64,000 nucleotides of DNA from Flagellimonas yonaguniensis (GCF_029193885.1 NZ_JARFVB010000003.1:310001-374000), one strand, 5' to 3'. Positions 24,275 to 33,716 are shown, counted from the stretch's first letter. Program-made: numbers and translations. The notes: generated by a model not told the origin, from the letters alone.

Positions 24275-24447
24275 TTCGTGTAAAACATTTGAAGCAATCG
24301 CTTTGAATCTCTCGCTAGAAAACTGGTAATTTTTGCACTAGAGATGATAAGCAGATTGGCTCACGACCCGGGCGTGAGCTCTTCTTATCAGTGCAAGGTA
24401 TACCAGTACCGCTAGCGGGTAAGTTGAGTTTTCACGCCCAACTTTTT
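24275..24447 (+). ncRNA. Candidate structured non-coding RNA with long interrupted hairpin and own terminator
   Basis: Six pairs of arms nest perfectly: CGCTAG 24313-24318 / CTAGCG 24412-24417; CTGGTA 24323-24328 / TACCAG 24401-24406; TGCACT 24334-24339 / AGTGCA 24390-24395; GATAAG 24346-24351 / CTTATC 24384-24389; GCTCACG 24359-24365 / CGTGAGC 24373-24379, with loop ACCCGGG. A terminator follows (AAGTTG 24421-24426 / CAACTT 24439-24444, then T5). With the promoter upstream this is a complete transcription unit of about 170 nt. Overall shape and length recall 6S RNA, but no homology can be claimed. Confidence 0.6.
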
Positions 24448-24937
24448 CTTAGCGTTTGATTTCTTTTGCTTTTCGAGGCATCGTCCAACCAATGGTTTAT
24501 GGGAAACAAAGGGCTTGTTTTTTTTATAGAGCATTTATCATCGGTCAGTTCCAGTTCTAGAGCGGGCCTGACCCTATTTGATATTCTCTTTAAGAAAAAG
24601 CCCAAGAATCCCATTTGATCCATTCATGACTATAGTTATGGGATACACGAAACACTTTTCCGGTTCACGATATCCTTTGTCCCATAGCTTACCACATCCA
24701 TTTTAAGGGCAACCGGCCCTAATACAATATCATAGTCATTTTCCATTTAGGAATCCGATTTCCAAGAGCCTATGCTACTTGGACAGGGTAGCCTATGTCC
24801 GAACCTTAATGCCCTTCAGGAAGTTACGGCTTTATCCTGACTTTTTGGACAGTGTGGCTAAAAACCTATGGGCCTAAGTATTGCCCATAGGAAAAAGCAA
24901 TATCTAACTCACGCTTTAATCAAAAGAACTCAAAACA
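24448..24937 (+). other. Long hairpin-rich region ahead of susC, no gene seen
   Basis: No convincing coding frame is present in 490 bp. Several inverted repeats are seen: TATGGGA (about 24637) with TCCCATA (about 24690), AGGG/CCCT around 24702-24720, and a perfect 9-bp hairpin CCTATGGGC (24865-24873) / GCCCATAGG (24883-24891), which lies 46 bp before the susC start and is followed by AAAAAG. It may be a long regulatory leader for the SusC operon. Confidence 0.4.
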
Positions 24938-27900
24938 ATGAAGAACTCATCAATACATCTAAACAGGACCAAACTGTTCCTGTTCCTATATCTCCTCTTA
25001 GCTCCCCTACTCCACCAAAAACTAGTAGCTGGAGGAACCTTTGACCTACCACAAAATGCCATTTCTGGTACCATTATCGATATGAATGGGTCGCCATTAG
25101 CTGGTGTTAACATAAGGGTACCATCCACCAACCGAGGAACCATTTCCGATATGGACGGCACCTATAGCATTCAAGCTGGCCCCAATGACCTATTGGTCTT
25201 TTCCATAATAGGCTTTAGGACCTTGGAAGTCCCCATCGATGGAAGAAATACCATCAATGTCCAAATGGAAGAGGATGTCACCCAGTTGGGCGAAGTGGTC
25301 CTCAATGCTGGCTATTATACCGTTTCCGAAAAGGAACGGACAGGAAGTATCGCCATCATCAAATCAGAAATCATGGTAAAACAGCCTGTGGCCAATCCAC
25401 TGGCGGCCATGCAGGGACATCTATCGGGCGTCAACATTGTCCAGACCACAGGGGTGCCCGGAAGTGGCTTTTCGGTAGAGGTCCGCGGCCGCAACTTCCT
25501 TAACGGAGTTACCGACCCCCTCTACATCGTGGACGGCGTACCTTACGGTTCCCAGTCATTGGCGGCCCCTCGTGTCTCCACGGAAATCATCGGGAACATC
25601 AGTCCCCTGAACGCCATCAACCCCAATGATATCGAGAGCATTGAGGTATTGAAGGATGCTGATGCCACCGCCATCTACGGTTCGCGTGGGGCGAATGGAG
25701 TGGTATTGATTACCACCAAAAAAGGAAAGGCAGGCAAAACCCGCTTTGATGCCCATTTGAGCACCACATTGAGCGGGGTTTCCAATTTGCTGGACTTGAT
25801 GAACAGCCAACAATATTTGGAAATCCGTAGGGAAGGCATTGACAATGATGGGCTTACCCCGCTATTGGAAAATCCCGCCCTTGACGGGTTCTGGCCCGAT
25901 ATTACGGTATGGGACAACAATCGTTATACGGATTGGCAAAAGGAATTGATCGGGGGTACCGCCTATCGCCAGAACGCACAGCTTTCCGTTTCCGGGGGCA
26001 ATGAGCTGACCCAATTCTTGGTCAGTGGCGGTTATTTAAAGGAGACCACGGTATTTCCCGGGGATGCCAATTACAGAAAGGCGAGTTTGAACAGTAATCT
26101 GTCCCACCGATCCAACAATGGGAAGTTCAAAATCAACTTTTCGACCAGTTACACCCGAGAGGACAACCAGTTGCCTGGAGCAGACTTTACCCAGCAAGCC
26201 TATTCCTTGGAGCCCAATGCCCCTGCCCTGTTCGATGAGGAGGGCAACCTGAACTGGGAGAACAATACTTGGGACAATCCCTTGGCCGCATTGGAGGAGG
26301 AATTTGTAGCTGCTACGAATACCATTATCTCCAATGCAACTTTATCTTATGCCATAGCGCCCAATTTGGAACTAAAGTCCAGTTTGGGCTTTACCCGCTA
26401 TCGATTGGACTCCTATGCCACCAATCCCAACACGGCCAGAAACCCAGGTCTGGGACTCACACCCCAAAACTTCTCCAACCTGACCACCAATGCCTCAGAG
26501 CGGGAATCATGGATTGTGGAGCCACAACTCAACTGGAAGAAGAAATGGGACAGACTTTCGCTGGATATACTGGTAGGTACCACCTTCCAACAAGAAAGTT
26601 CCAGTCAATTGGTACTTAGGGGCAGGGGGTTTCCCAACAATGGATTGATCAAGAATTTGGCCGCTGCCCAGTCCTTGGAAATCTTTTCCACCTCCGATGC
26701 CGATTATCGCTACAGTGCGCTCTTCGGTCGCATCAACCTAAAGCTGTATGACCGATATATCCTGAACCTTACGGGCCGTCGCGACGGGTCATCCCGCTTC
26801 GGTCCGGGAAGGCAGTTCGGAAACTTTGGTGCCGTGGGCCTTGCCTGGATCTTTTCAAGGGAAGCCCTCTTTAAGGAAAGCTCCTTTTTGAGCCATGGAA
26901 AGCTTCGGGGCAGTTATGGCATCACGGGAAGTGACAATATTGGGGACTATCGTTATTTGGACACCTACAATGTCTCCGGGGAATCCTACGCAGGCACTAC
27001 CCTTTTGGAACCCTCAGGCATATTTAATCCACAGTTTGGCTGGGAAGCCAATCGAAAATTGGAAGCCGCCCTGGAACTTGGTTTTTTCAACGACCGGGTT
27101 TTCCTCAACACCTCTTGGTACCGAAACCGTTCCTCCAATCAGTTGGTGGGGATTCCCTTGGCGGCCACCACTGGCTTTTCCCAATTAACGGGCAATTTTG
27201 ATGCTGTGGTCGAGAACACAGGACTTGAAGTGGACCTGCGAACGGTCAATATCCGTTCCAAAAGGTTTGAATGGTCCACGACCCTCAATTTGACCGTTCC
27301 CAAAAATAAGTTGGTCGAGTTCGACAACCTTGAATCATCCACTTTTGCCAATCGGTATGTTATTGGAGAGCCCTTGACCATCGTAAAACTCTACAATGCC
27401 CTAGGTGTCAATCCAGAAACGGGCATCTATGAATTTGAGGACTATGATGGAGATGGGGAGGTCAGCAATCCGGGCGACTTGGAATGGATTGAAGATCTGG
27501 CCCCAAAATGGTATGGAGGTATGGGTAACACTTTCAGTTTGGGCAACCTGAGCTTGGATGTGTTCTTCCAGTTCAAAAAGCAAAGGGCCTATAATGCGGT
27601 TCGTTTTGATGCCACTCCCGGGTTCAAGGGCAATATCCCAGTTGCCTTATTGGACAGATGGCAACAGCCCGGGGATATCGCGACCTATCAGCGTTCTTCC
27701 AGTGGTTTCACAACGGTCGAGGATCTGGGTGCCCGCCAGCAAAGTAGCAATGCCGCGGTCTCCGATGCCTCCTTTCTCCGTCTCAGAAACATTGCGCTGA
27801 ACTACAAACTACCCACCATGGAGAATGGGTTGGATATCAATGTATACCTGCAGGGGCAAAACCTATGGACCTTGACCAATTACTACGGGCCAGATCCAGA

Positions 27901-27967
27901 ACAACCCTCAAGCACGCGCTTGCCCCCGCTAAGACAACTCACTTTAGGCCTACAAATCAGTTTTTAA
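24938..27967 (+). CDS. SusC/RagA-family TonB-linked outer-membrane protein
   Basis: The 1009-residue protein has a signal segment (FLFLYLLLAPLLHQ), a CarboxypepD_reg-like domain (ISGTIIDMNGSPLAGVNIRV, about 45-125), and a plug with the SusC signatures VRGRNFLNGVTDPLYIVDGV and IESIEVLKDADATAIYGSRG with VVLITTKKGKAGK. The 22-strand barrel ends with LTLGLQISF. It forms the outer-membrane transporter with the SusD lipoprotein 15 bp downstream. A zinc protease is next, and no glycoside hydrolase is near, which points to peptides rather than glycans as substrate (inference). Confidence 0.95.
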   Translation: MKNSSIHLNRTKLFLFLYLLLAPLLHQKLVAGGTFDLPQNAISGTIIDMNGSPLAGVNIRVPSTNRGTISDMDGTYSIQAGPNDLLVFSIIGFRTLEVPIDGRNTINVQMEEDVTQLGEVVLNAGYYTVSEKERTGSIAIIKSEIMVKQPVANPLAAMQGHLSGVNIVQTTGVPGSGFSVEVRGRNFLNGVTDPLYIVDGVPYGSQSLAAPRVSTEIIGNISPLNAINPNDIESIEVLKDADATAIYGSRGANGVVLITTKKGKAGKTRFDAHLSTTLSGVSNLLDLMNSQQYLEIRREGIDNDGLTPLLENPALDGFWPDITVWDNNRYTDWQKELIGGTAYRQNAQLSVSGGNELTQFLVSGGYLKETTVFPGDANYRKASLNSNLSHRSNNGKFKINFSTSYTREDNQLPGADFTQQAYSLEPNAPALFDEEGNLNWENNTWDNPLAALEEEFVAATNTIISNATLSYAIAPNLELKSSLGFTRYRLDSYATNPNTARNPGLGLTPQNFSNLTTNASERESWIVEPQLNWKKKWDRLSLDILVGTTFQQESSSQLVLRGRGFPNNGLIKNLAAAQSLEIFSTSDADYRYSALFGRINLKLYDRYILNLTGRRDGSSRFGPGRQFGNFGAVGLAWIFSREALFKESSFLSHGKLRGSYGITGSDNIGDYRYLDTYNVSGESYAGTTLLEPSGIFNPQFGWEANRKLEAALELGFFNDRVFLNTSWYRNRSSNQLVGIPLAATTGFSQLTGNFDAVVENTGLEVDLRTVNIRSKRFEWSTTLNLTVPKNKLVEFDNLESSTFANRYVIGEPLTIVKLYNALGVNPETGIYEFEDYDGDGEVSNPGDLEWIEDLAPKWYGGMGNTFSLGNLSLDVFFQFKKQRAYNAVRFDATPGFKGNIPVALLDRWQQPGDIATYQRSSSGFTTVEDLGARQQSSNAAVSDASFLRLRNIALNYKLPTMENGLDINVYLQGQNLWTLTNYYGPDPEQPSSTRLPPLRQLTLGLQISF

Positions 27968-27982
27968 TCAAATCCTTTCAAG

Positions 27983-29422
27983 ATGAAAAAAATAGATAAA
28001 ACAACATATCATAAAAGGACAACGATAAAGTCCCTTATCAAAGACACTATTTTCTTTAGACCCTATCACATCCTTATCCTGCAATGCATGTTGCTTTCGG
28101 GATGCACTGATTTTGTGGAAGTAGATCCGCCACAGAACATTCTCATAGCCGAGACTGTATTTGAGGACTCTGCCACGGTGGAATCCGCAATGGCCAATCT
28201 GTACTTTAACATGAGGGAGCAGGGCATGGTATCGGGAAACTTTGGCCTGACCCCTACCCTTGGCATTTATACCGATGAACTGGACTATTATGGATTCAAT
28301 GTGGATCTGGCCCAATTCTACAATCACAATATCATTGCCACCAACAATCGAGTGGAGCTTTGGTGGAACCAGGCCTATAACCTGATTTACGGCGCCAATG
28401 CCATCATTGAAGGCGAGGAGTCATCCAAAGCCTTGAGCAATTCCGAAAGAAACAGGTTCAAGGGAGAGGCCCTTTTCATTCGCTCCTACATGCACAGTCA
28501 ATTGGTTGGGCTATTTGGGGACGTGCCCTATATCCAGACCACGGATTATCAAGAGAACAATAGGGTTTCGCGATTGCCTGAATCTGCGGTGTACGACCAT
28601 ATCATTATGGACTTGGAAGAAGCCGTTGGGCTCTTGGAAGGCCAAGAACCTGTTACGTCCAACAAGGTCATTCCGGATGCCTATACGGCCAAGGCGCTAT
28701 TGGCCAGAATGCATTTGTACGTCGGGGATTGGGCACAGGCTGTATCCTATGCAACGGATCTCATACAGAACTTTCAATTGGAAACGGATCTGGACCGTGT
28801 ATTCTTAAAAGCGTCATCAGAAACCATTTGGCAGCTACAGGCCGATGATCAATTTCCCATCAATACAAGTGAAGGAGGCACATTGACCATTGAGTTGGTG
28901 CCGGGTCAGACCTATGCCCTTACAGAACAGCTGTTGTCGTCTTTTGAAGAAAATGACCTTAGGTATGAGGAATGGACCGAACCCATCTCGGATACGGACA
29001 ACACCATTACCTTCTACTACCCCCATAAATACAAGGCCGATTACAATGAAACGGAATCCTTGGAATATTCCATTTTGTTCCGAGTGGCCGAACAGTATTT
29101 GATCCGGGCAGAAGCAAGGGCCCGTCTGGGAGATCTCATTGGGGCCGCCAACGATCTCAATCGTATCAGGGAGCGGGCAGGTCTTGCTGCCACGCAAGCG
29201 AACACCCAGACTGAACTGTTGGAAGCTATCCTAAAAGAACGGCAGCTGGAACTATTTACAGAACAGGGACATCGTTGGTTCGACCTTAAACGCACCGGAA
29301 ATGCGGGAACCCTATTGGGAGCCATCAAGCCCAATTGGAATGAAACGAATCTAGTACTACCCATACCAGAATCCCAATTGGAACTCAATCCAAATCTACT
29401 GCCGCAAAATGCAGGCTATTAA
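27983..29422 (+). CDS. RagB/SusD-family nutrient-binding lipoprotein
   Basis: This 479-residue surface lipoprotein has the lipobox LLSGC at about residue 41, preceded by a long charged N-terminus. SusD features: FVEVDPPQNILIAETVFEDS, the TPR-like RFKGEALFIRSYMHSQLVGLFGDVPYI, YTAKALLARMHLYVGDWAQA, EQYLIRAEARARLGDLIGAANDLN and ILKERQLELFTEQGHRWFDLKRTG near the C-terminus. It acts as the lid of the SusC transporter encoded just upstream. Confidence 0.95.
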   Translation: MKKIDKTTYHKRTTIKSLIKDTIFFRPYHILILQCMLLSGCTDFVEVDPPQNILIAETVFEDSATVESAMANLYFNMREQGMVSGNFGLTPTLGIYTDELDYYGFNVDLAQFYNHNIIATNNRVELWWNQAYNLIYGANAIIEGEESSKALSNSERNRFKGEALFIRSYMHSQLVGLFGDVPYIQTTDYQENNRVSRLPESAVYDHIIMDLEEAVGLLEGQEPVTSNKVIPDAYTAKALLARMHLYVGDWAQAVSYATDLIQNFQLETDLDRVFLKASSETIWQLQADDQFPINTSEGGTLTIELVPGQTYALTEQLLSSFEENDLRYEEWTEPISDTDNTITFYYPHKYKADYNETESLEYSILFRVAEQYLIRAEARARLGDLIGAANDLNRIRERAGLAATQANTQTELLEAILKERQLELFTEQGHRWFDLKRTGNAGTLLGAIKPNWNETNLVLPIPESQLELNPNLLPQNAGY

Positions 29423-29438
29423 AACAAAAAACACCAAT

Positions 29439-29470
29439 AACAGGACCTTGTCTTCCAACACGGTCCTGTT
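29439..29470 (+). terminator. Intercistronic hairpin after susD
   Basis: AACAGGACC (29439-29447) and GGTCCTGTT (29462-29470) form a perfect 9-bp stem in the 82-bp susD-protease gap. There is no strong T-run, so a processing or stabilising role is as likely as termination. Confidence 0.5.
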
Positions 29471-29504
29471 CAATGGTCAATTCAATAGTAAAACATAATG
29501 TAGG

Positions 29505-31823
29505 ATGAAACATATCAAGTTACCCCTTATGCTGTTATTCCTATTCTTTGGGCAGTTTGAGGCTTCCCCGATTAATTTGGAAATCAAAACAAACCTAGAT
29601 AGTGATCACAGCCCTGTTTTTTTTACCACGGAAATCGTAGGGGAGCAATTATTCCTCAATATTCCCGATAATCTATTGGACCAACCCATACTGTTCAACT
29701 GCAATAAAGGAAGGTCCTACAGCTATATGCAAATAGCATGGACCCGTCATAGGGATAATATCATATTAAAGTCACTTAGTGTTCCATCTACTTCAGGGGT
29801 TATTTTGCCCGTGGTAACGGACAGGACCTTGATGGACAATGTACTGGCTATTTTTCCCTTGGAACAGCAACAAAGTGAATCCAAGGGATACCGCATCGAT
29901 ATCACCGATTTAATCTTGAACAAGATTGTCGAATGGCCCCAAAATCTTGGCGTATCCTTTGGCCCCTCCATTCCTGATATCTCATTTGTAGAGGATAGCA
30001 AAGACCGTGACAACGAGGTAATCATCAAAGTTCGAAGAGGAATGGTCTCTAAAAAAGAAAAGGTATCCTTTCCCATGTATTTTGGCTTTTCAGCGTTGCC
30101 CGAACCCATGAAATCAAGAACGCATGATTATCGAATGGGTTACTTCAATGAGGATTACATGGGCATCCCTCAAGGCATCCACGTTAGGGGGACCCATAAT
30201 AGCAAGGCCAATATCATCAGGTGGCGACTGAATAAAAAATATAGAGACAAAAACCTCAGTGTCCCCATCAAACCCATTACCTTTTTGTTGTCTCCTGAAA
30301 TTCCTAAAAAATGGCGCCCCTATGTAAAAGCGGGAATCGAGGAATGGTTGCCTGCATTTGAGACTGCAGGCTTCAATGATGCTATACGGGTGATAGAAAC
30401 CGATAGTTTAAGTGAATGGGATAAATACAGTGTTAATACCAATATAGTTTATTGGGGACAGGAGCGATATTTCAGGAACCCTGATGGAGAAGAGTACGGT
30501 GGTACTGTACGATGGGTAATAGATGACCGAACAGGCGAGATTTTAAAAGGGGATGTTTTTTTGAACGCTTCCCGAGAGACCCTGGAGGAAAGGTATTTTA
30601 TTCGGGCAGCTCCCTTGGATAAAAGGGCTCGAAGCTTTCCCTTCCCTGATGAATTGACCGGACGGTTGTTCCAAGCACTGACAGCCCATGAAACAGGACA
30701 CGCCCTAGGTCTTAAAGATGGGAATTATGGAGAGTACAGTTATAGTGTCGATCAAGTAACTGATCCGAACTGGTTGACCACTATGGGCCATACCCCAAGT
30801 GTCATGAACTATACCAGGCACAATAGTATTCCACAACCCAAGGACAATATCCCTCCGAACTTATTGATTCCCAAGGTCGGTCCTGCAGATCATTATTCCA
30901 TAACATGGGGTTATCGGGAGTTTCCATCAGGTACTACCAAAGAGGAAGAATCTCAACTTTTGGAGGCAATGATTCGTTCACAGGATTCGATTCCTTGGTA
31001 TCGTTATAATGACTCACAGTTTGAGGTCATTGGCCCCGCCAGAACAGATGAAGTGGTCGAGACCCACGATCCCGTGCGCAGTACCTCCATGGCTCTGCGG
31101 AATGTGGAGCGCGCCATCACCATGATACACAGTGCCACCTTGAATGAAAAAGGCAACGCAAGATTGTTCCGTCTGTACAACAAATCCGTTGTTTTATGGT
31201 ACGATCATATGAAGCATGTTGCCTCGGTCATCGGTGGCTATGACTTGCAATATAAATCCTTGGGGCAGCCTGGAAATATGTTCGACCCCATTGCATGGAG
31301 CAAGCAGGAAAAAGCCATTGATTTTTTGATTCAAAATGCATTCCAACCACCAAAGTGGTTGACCGATCCCGATTTTATGGTAAAGGTGAGGTATACCACC
31401 TTTCCTGATAAGGTCTCAGAATACCAAATCAAGTTAATGACCGAATTATTGCTGGCCCCAAGGCTCAAACGATTGGAATATATGCAAGGGCTGATGGGCA
31501 ACAATCTATTGGAGCAGTTTCTGGTAAAAGTACAGGAAGGCCTATTCACAAATCTGGACAACGAAAAGGACCTCTCCCCACGGATGCAGGAACTCCAAAT
31601 GGCCTATATTGAAAGATTGGGTGCCATTCTAAATATCGAAACTTCGGTCTATAATTCAGATGCACAGCTGATAGACTATACCGATTATGCAAAAGGACTA
31701 TTGTCAGAGCGATTGTTGGAACTAAAAACCAAATTGGAAAAGAAAGTAAACAAAGGACGGCGAACACAAGTGAATGGGCATTGGCTTTTATGCCTTCAAA
31801 AAATCAACACAATCCTCCCTTGA
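29505..31823 (+). CDS. Zinc-dependent metalloprotease (DUF5117/DUF4953 type, metzincin-like)
   Basis: The 772-residue protein has an N-terminal signal peptide (LPLMLLFLFFGQFEAS). An N-terminal DUF5117-like domain (LFLNIPDNLLDQPILFNC) is followed by a catalytic domain with HETGH at 395-399 in ALTAHETGHALGLKDG and a Met-turn-like GHTPSVMNYTRHN about 25 residues later. Long helical C-terminal parts follow (DEVVETHDPVRSTSMALRN). It lies downstream of susC-susD and is probably cell-surface or periplasmic, degrading peptides captured by the SusCD complex. Confidence 0.88.
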   Translation: MKHIKLPLMLLFLFFGQFEASPINLEIKTNLDSDHSPVFFTTEIVGEQLFLNIPDNLLDQPILFNCNKGRSYSYMQIAWTRHRDNIILKSLSVPSTSGVILPVVTDRTLMDNVLAIFPLEQQQSESKGYRIDITDLILNKIVEWPQNLGVSFGPSIPDISFVEDSKDRDNEVIIKVRRGMVSKKEKVSFPMYFGFSALPEPMKSRTHDYRMGYFNEDYMGIPQGIHVRGTHNSKANIIRWRLNKKYRDKNLSVPIKPITFLLSPEIPKKWRPYVKAGIEEWLPAFETAGFNDAIRVIETDSLSEWDKYSVNTNIVYWGQERYFRNPDGEEYGGTVRWVIDDRTGEILKGDVFLNASRETLEERYFIRAAPLDKRARSFPFPDELTGRLFQALTAHETGHALGLKDGNYGEYSYSVDQVTDPNWLTTMGHTPSVMNYTRHNSIPQPKDNIPPNLLIPKVGPADHYSITWGYREFPSGTTKEEESQLLEAMIRSQDSIPWYRYNDSQFEVIGPARTDEVVETHDPVRSTSMALRNVERAITMIHSATLNEKGNARLFRLYNKSVVLWYDHMKHVASVIGGYDLQYKSLGQPGNMFDPIAWSKQEKAIDFLIQNAFQPPKWLTDPDFMVKVRYTTFPDKVSEYQIKLMTELLLAPRLKRLEYMQGLMGNNLLEQFLVKVQEGLFTNLDNEKDLSPRMQELQMAYIERLGAILNIETSVYNSDAQLIDYTDYAKGLLSERLLELKTKLEKKVNKGRRTQVNGHWLLCLQKINTILP

Positions 31824-31890
31824 GTTGAAGAGTTTTCCCTTAGCAAAGTATACCAACACTAATGCATGGGAGATGTTTGAGTTAGTCAAA

Positions 31891-31916
31891 AAAGGTGCCC
31901 TGGAAGGGGCACCTTT
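31891..31916 (-). terminator. Terminator of the DUF6520/MauE transcript
   Basis: AAAGGTGCCC (31891-31900) and GGGCACCTTT (31907-31916) form a perfect 10-bp stem with a 6-nt loop. The minus strand continues with T residues, so it serves the minus-strand genes and may also stop readthrough from the protease gene. Confidence 0.8.
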
Positions 31917-31939
31917 CGGTTAATGGAGTGTAAAACCAA

Positions 31940-32185
31940 TCAAGGTTTGCGCAGGGCAATACTGCCAAAATCACGTTCTGAATACAACTGGATGCCATTG
32001 TATTCACAGGCTTCGTTACCTGATGCACCACAGTCATCTTCAACCATGACCGTTTGCCAACCCTGTCCAGGAAGAAAATAATGAGCCTCTTGAGCCACCC
32101 GTTCATTCTCGGTGGCAAAGGCCAGACCAACCGCCAACAAAATGGCGAAGGCCGGTAAAACAAGTTTTAAAAAATAAGATTTCAT
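31940..32185 (-). CDS. Small secreted DUF6520-family protein with two cysteines
   Basis: The protein has 81 residues: a signal peptide (MKSYFLKLVLPAFAILLAVG, cleavage near AFA-TE) and a mature part of about 55 residues with two Cys seven apart in EDDCGASGNEACEYNG and an aromatic segment HYFLPGQGWQTV. The family is found in Flavobacteriia as small exported proteins of unknown function. The adjacent MauE-type redox membrane protein suggests that the two cysteines form a controlled disulfide. It could be a peptide signal, toxin or structural peptide; the sequence does not decide. Confidence 0.78.
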   Translation of the reverse strand: MKSYFLKLVLPAFAILLAVGLAFATENERVAQEAHYFLPGQGWQTVMVEDDCGASGNEACEYNGIQLYSERDFGSIALRKP

Positions 32186-32243
32186 AATACTTGGTATTAA
32201 AATTAATGCCTACTCTTTTTTAGGTTTTCGGCTTCCCCTGTGA

Positions 32244-32693
32244 CTACGTAGTATTTTGATGTGATTGCATGTTGTATTGTTTCTTCGACCACAGGATCCC
32301 CAATAAGGCAAAGACCATAAAAGTGATATTCAATAGTATGTGATCCTTCCATCCCAAGGCCGATATGACCCCGCCACAAGAACAGGGGATGGAGTCGCTG
32401 TACCTAAGAACTATAATGATATAGATGGTGAACAGCCCCAAAAGAATAAAACTGGCATAAAATGCCATGGTTCGATATCTACGAAACCACAATAGACCAG
32501 TAATGACCAACTCCAGAAAGGGCACCCCCCATGAGATTAAGGTAGCATAGGGTGCAACATAGGGCATCCGCTCCAGACGCCATTGAAAGAGATCCAAATG
32601 GACCAATTTGCTTACCGCTGTATACACGAAAAGGATGGTCAGCAAAAGGCTGGACAGAGTAGCAAGTTTAGTGTGGATTCCTTTGTTTGACAT
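32244..32693 (-). CDS. MauE/DoxX-type redox-associated membrane protein
   Basis: The 149-residue protein has four transmembrane helices (LSSLLLTILFVYTAVSKLVH, then WGVPFLELVITGLLWF, FYASFILLGLFTIYIIIVL, NITFMVFALLGILW). The Cys pair in DSIPCSCGGVISALGWKDH, between helices 3 and 4, matches MauE of the methylamine utilisation cluster, which aids disulfide formation in exported partner proteins. It precedes the DUF6520 gene by 58 bp in the same transcript. An operator of the AraC type lies 40-75 bp upstream. Confidence 0.85.
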   Translation of the reverse strand: MSNKGIHTKLATLSSLLLTILFVYTAVSKLVHLDLFQWRLERMPYVAPYATLISWGVPFLELVITGLLWFRRYRTMAFYASFILLGLFTIYIIIVLRYSDSIPCSCGGVISALGWKDHILLNITFMVFALLGILWSKKQYNMQSHQNTT

Positions 32694-32730
32694 ATCTTTT
32701 GATTTGATATGACAAAGTTCGGGAGTCTAA

Positions 32731-32775
32731 TGTATCTCTAAGGGAGTATTTGTTATCTCAAACGGATTAAATGTA
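32731..32775 (-). promoter_or_regulatory. Direct-repeat operator A (candidate AraC-type site) upstream of mauE
   Basis: Two TATCT-centred repeats start at 32733 and 32754, 21 bp apart, in the context TATCTCTAAGGGAGTATT and TATCTCAAACGGATTAA. A nearly identical arrangement lies at 34213-34254. On the minus strand a -7-like GAACTTTG (plus 32713-32720) sits just downstream, so the repeats occupy an activator position for mauE-DUF6520. Confidence 0.6.
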
Positions 32776-32789
32776 TGATTTTTAGGTTT

Positions 32790-33716
32790 TTATGACCTTA
32801 AATCAGTAGGAGACATTCCATATTTATCCTTGAATGCCCTTGAAAAATGGGTCTTGCTCTTAAAGCCTGTCATTTGAACAATTTGCTTTATGGTATGGGT
32901 GCTGTGCTGGATCAGGGTCCTTGCCATTCGAAGACGTTCCCTGATCAGAAATCTAAAAATGGTCGTACCGTATACTTGTTTGAACCCATATTTCAACTTG
33001 TACTCATTGGTGCCCTTCTGACGCGCCAAATCCTTCAAGGTGGGAAGGTCCTTGTCCAAGTTGTTGAGAATCATGTCACGGACATCCCTGATGATTTGGA
33101 TGTCCTCCGGGGTCAACGTAACCTTATACTGCTTGATCCCCTTGGTCACTTTGATTTTATTTTTGGGAAGTCCAGTTTCAAAAGGTTCCCCCTTGGAAAA
33201 AAAGACGGAGTTCAAGAGGATTTTTTGACCGCTCCCGTCCAATGCTTGGTAGACCGATATTTGACAATCCTTGGCCAGCAAAAGACCGTCGTTCGTACTG
33301 AATTCCAGGAGCAATACCGTTTCAGACCGCTCCCGCTTCAAATGTTTGGCCATCTTCTTGTTCCATCTTGCTCGGGACCTTTCGGTCATGAATTCAGTAA
33401 TATGTTTTCCAATAATGTCCTTGAGCATACAGGACAATAGGGAGCAGGTTCCGTTGGTGACCAATTCAATTCGACCTTGGCCATCCAAGATAAGGGACAG
33501 TTGGATGACACATTGAGGGGTGTTGTGCGCGTTGGCAAAACCTTGATGAATAAAGGCGGCCCCTATTTCCTCATTGACCATGTTCAGCATGACCACCAAA
33601 GAGGCAATATTGTCATTTTTGTCCGAAGGTTCAATGGAATAGAAGAAATTGCCCTTGGCCATTTCCAAGAGCATCTTTTGTATTCGCTTCACCCTAAAGT
33701 CATCACTGTTTGGCAT
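32790..33716 (-). CDS. AraC-family transcriptional regulator with PAS-like sensor
   Basis: This 308-residue protein has an N-terminal PAS-like domain (about 60-185: QLSLILDGQGRIELVTNGTC, IIGKHITEFMTERSRARWNK) and a C-terminal AraC helix-turn-helix domain (about 215-308: LKDLARQKGTNEYKLKYGFK, YGTTIFRFLIRERLRMA, HTIKQIVQMTGFKSKTHFSR, AFKDKYGMSPTDLR). It probably controls the mauE-DUF6520 transcript on one side and the DUF7793/oxoamine synthase genes on the other through the paired direct repeats. It follows the DUF7793 gene by 6 bp, so the two form an operon. Confidence 0.85.
   Translation of the reverse strand: MPNSDDFRVKRIQKMLLEMAKGNFFYSIEPSDKNDNIASLVVMLNMVNEEIGAAFIHQGFANAHNTPQCVIQLSLILDGQGRIELVTNGTCSLLSCMLKDIIGKHITEFMTERSRARWNKKMAKHLKRERSETVLLLEFSTNDGLLLAKDCQISVYQALDGSGQKILLNSVFFSKGEPFETGLPKNKIKVTKGIKQYKVTLTPEDIQIIRDVRDMILNNLDKDLPTLKDLARQKGTNEYKLKYGFKQVYGTTIFRFLIRERLRMARTLIQHSTHTIKQIVQMTGFKSKTHFSRAFKDKYGMSPTDLRS

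Noticed and set aside
24313..24417. Long interrupted hairpin as an integron attC site
   Set aside because: No GTTRRRY/RYYYAAC boxes at the ends, no integron integrase and no second copy.
24275..24447. Hairpin RNA as a retron msr-msd
   Set aside because: No reverse transcriptase gene is encoded nearby.
24432..24623. 63-codon minus-strand frame overlapping the RNA terminator
   Set aside because: Starts without signal, overlaps the hairpin-terminator and has no recognised pattern.
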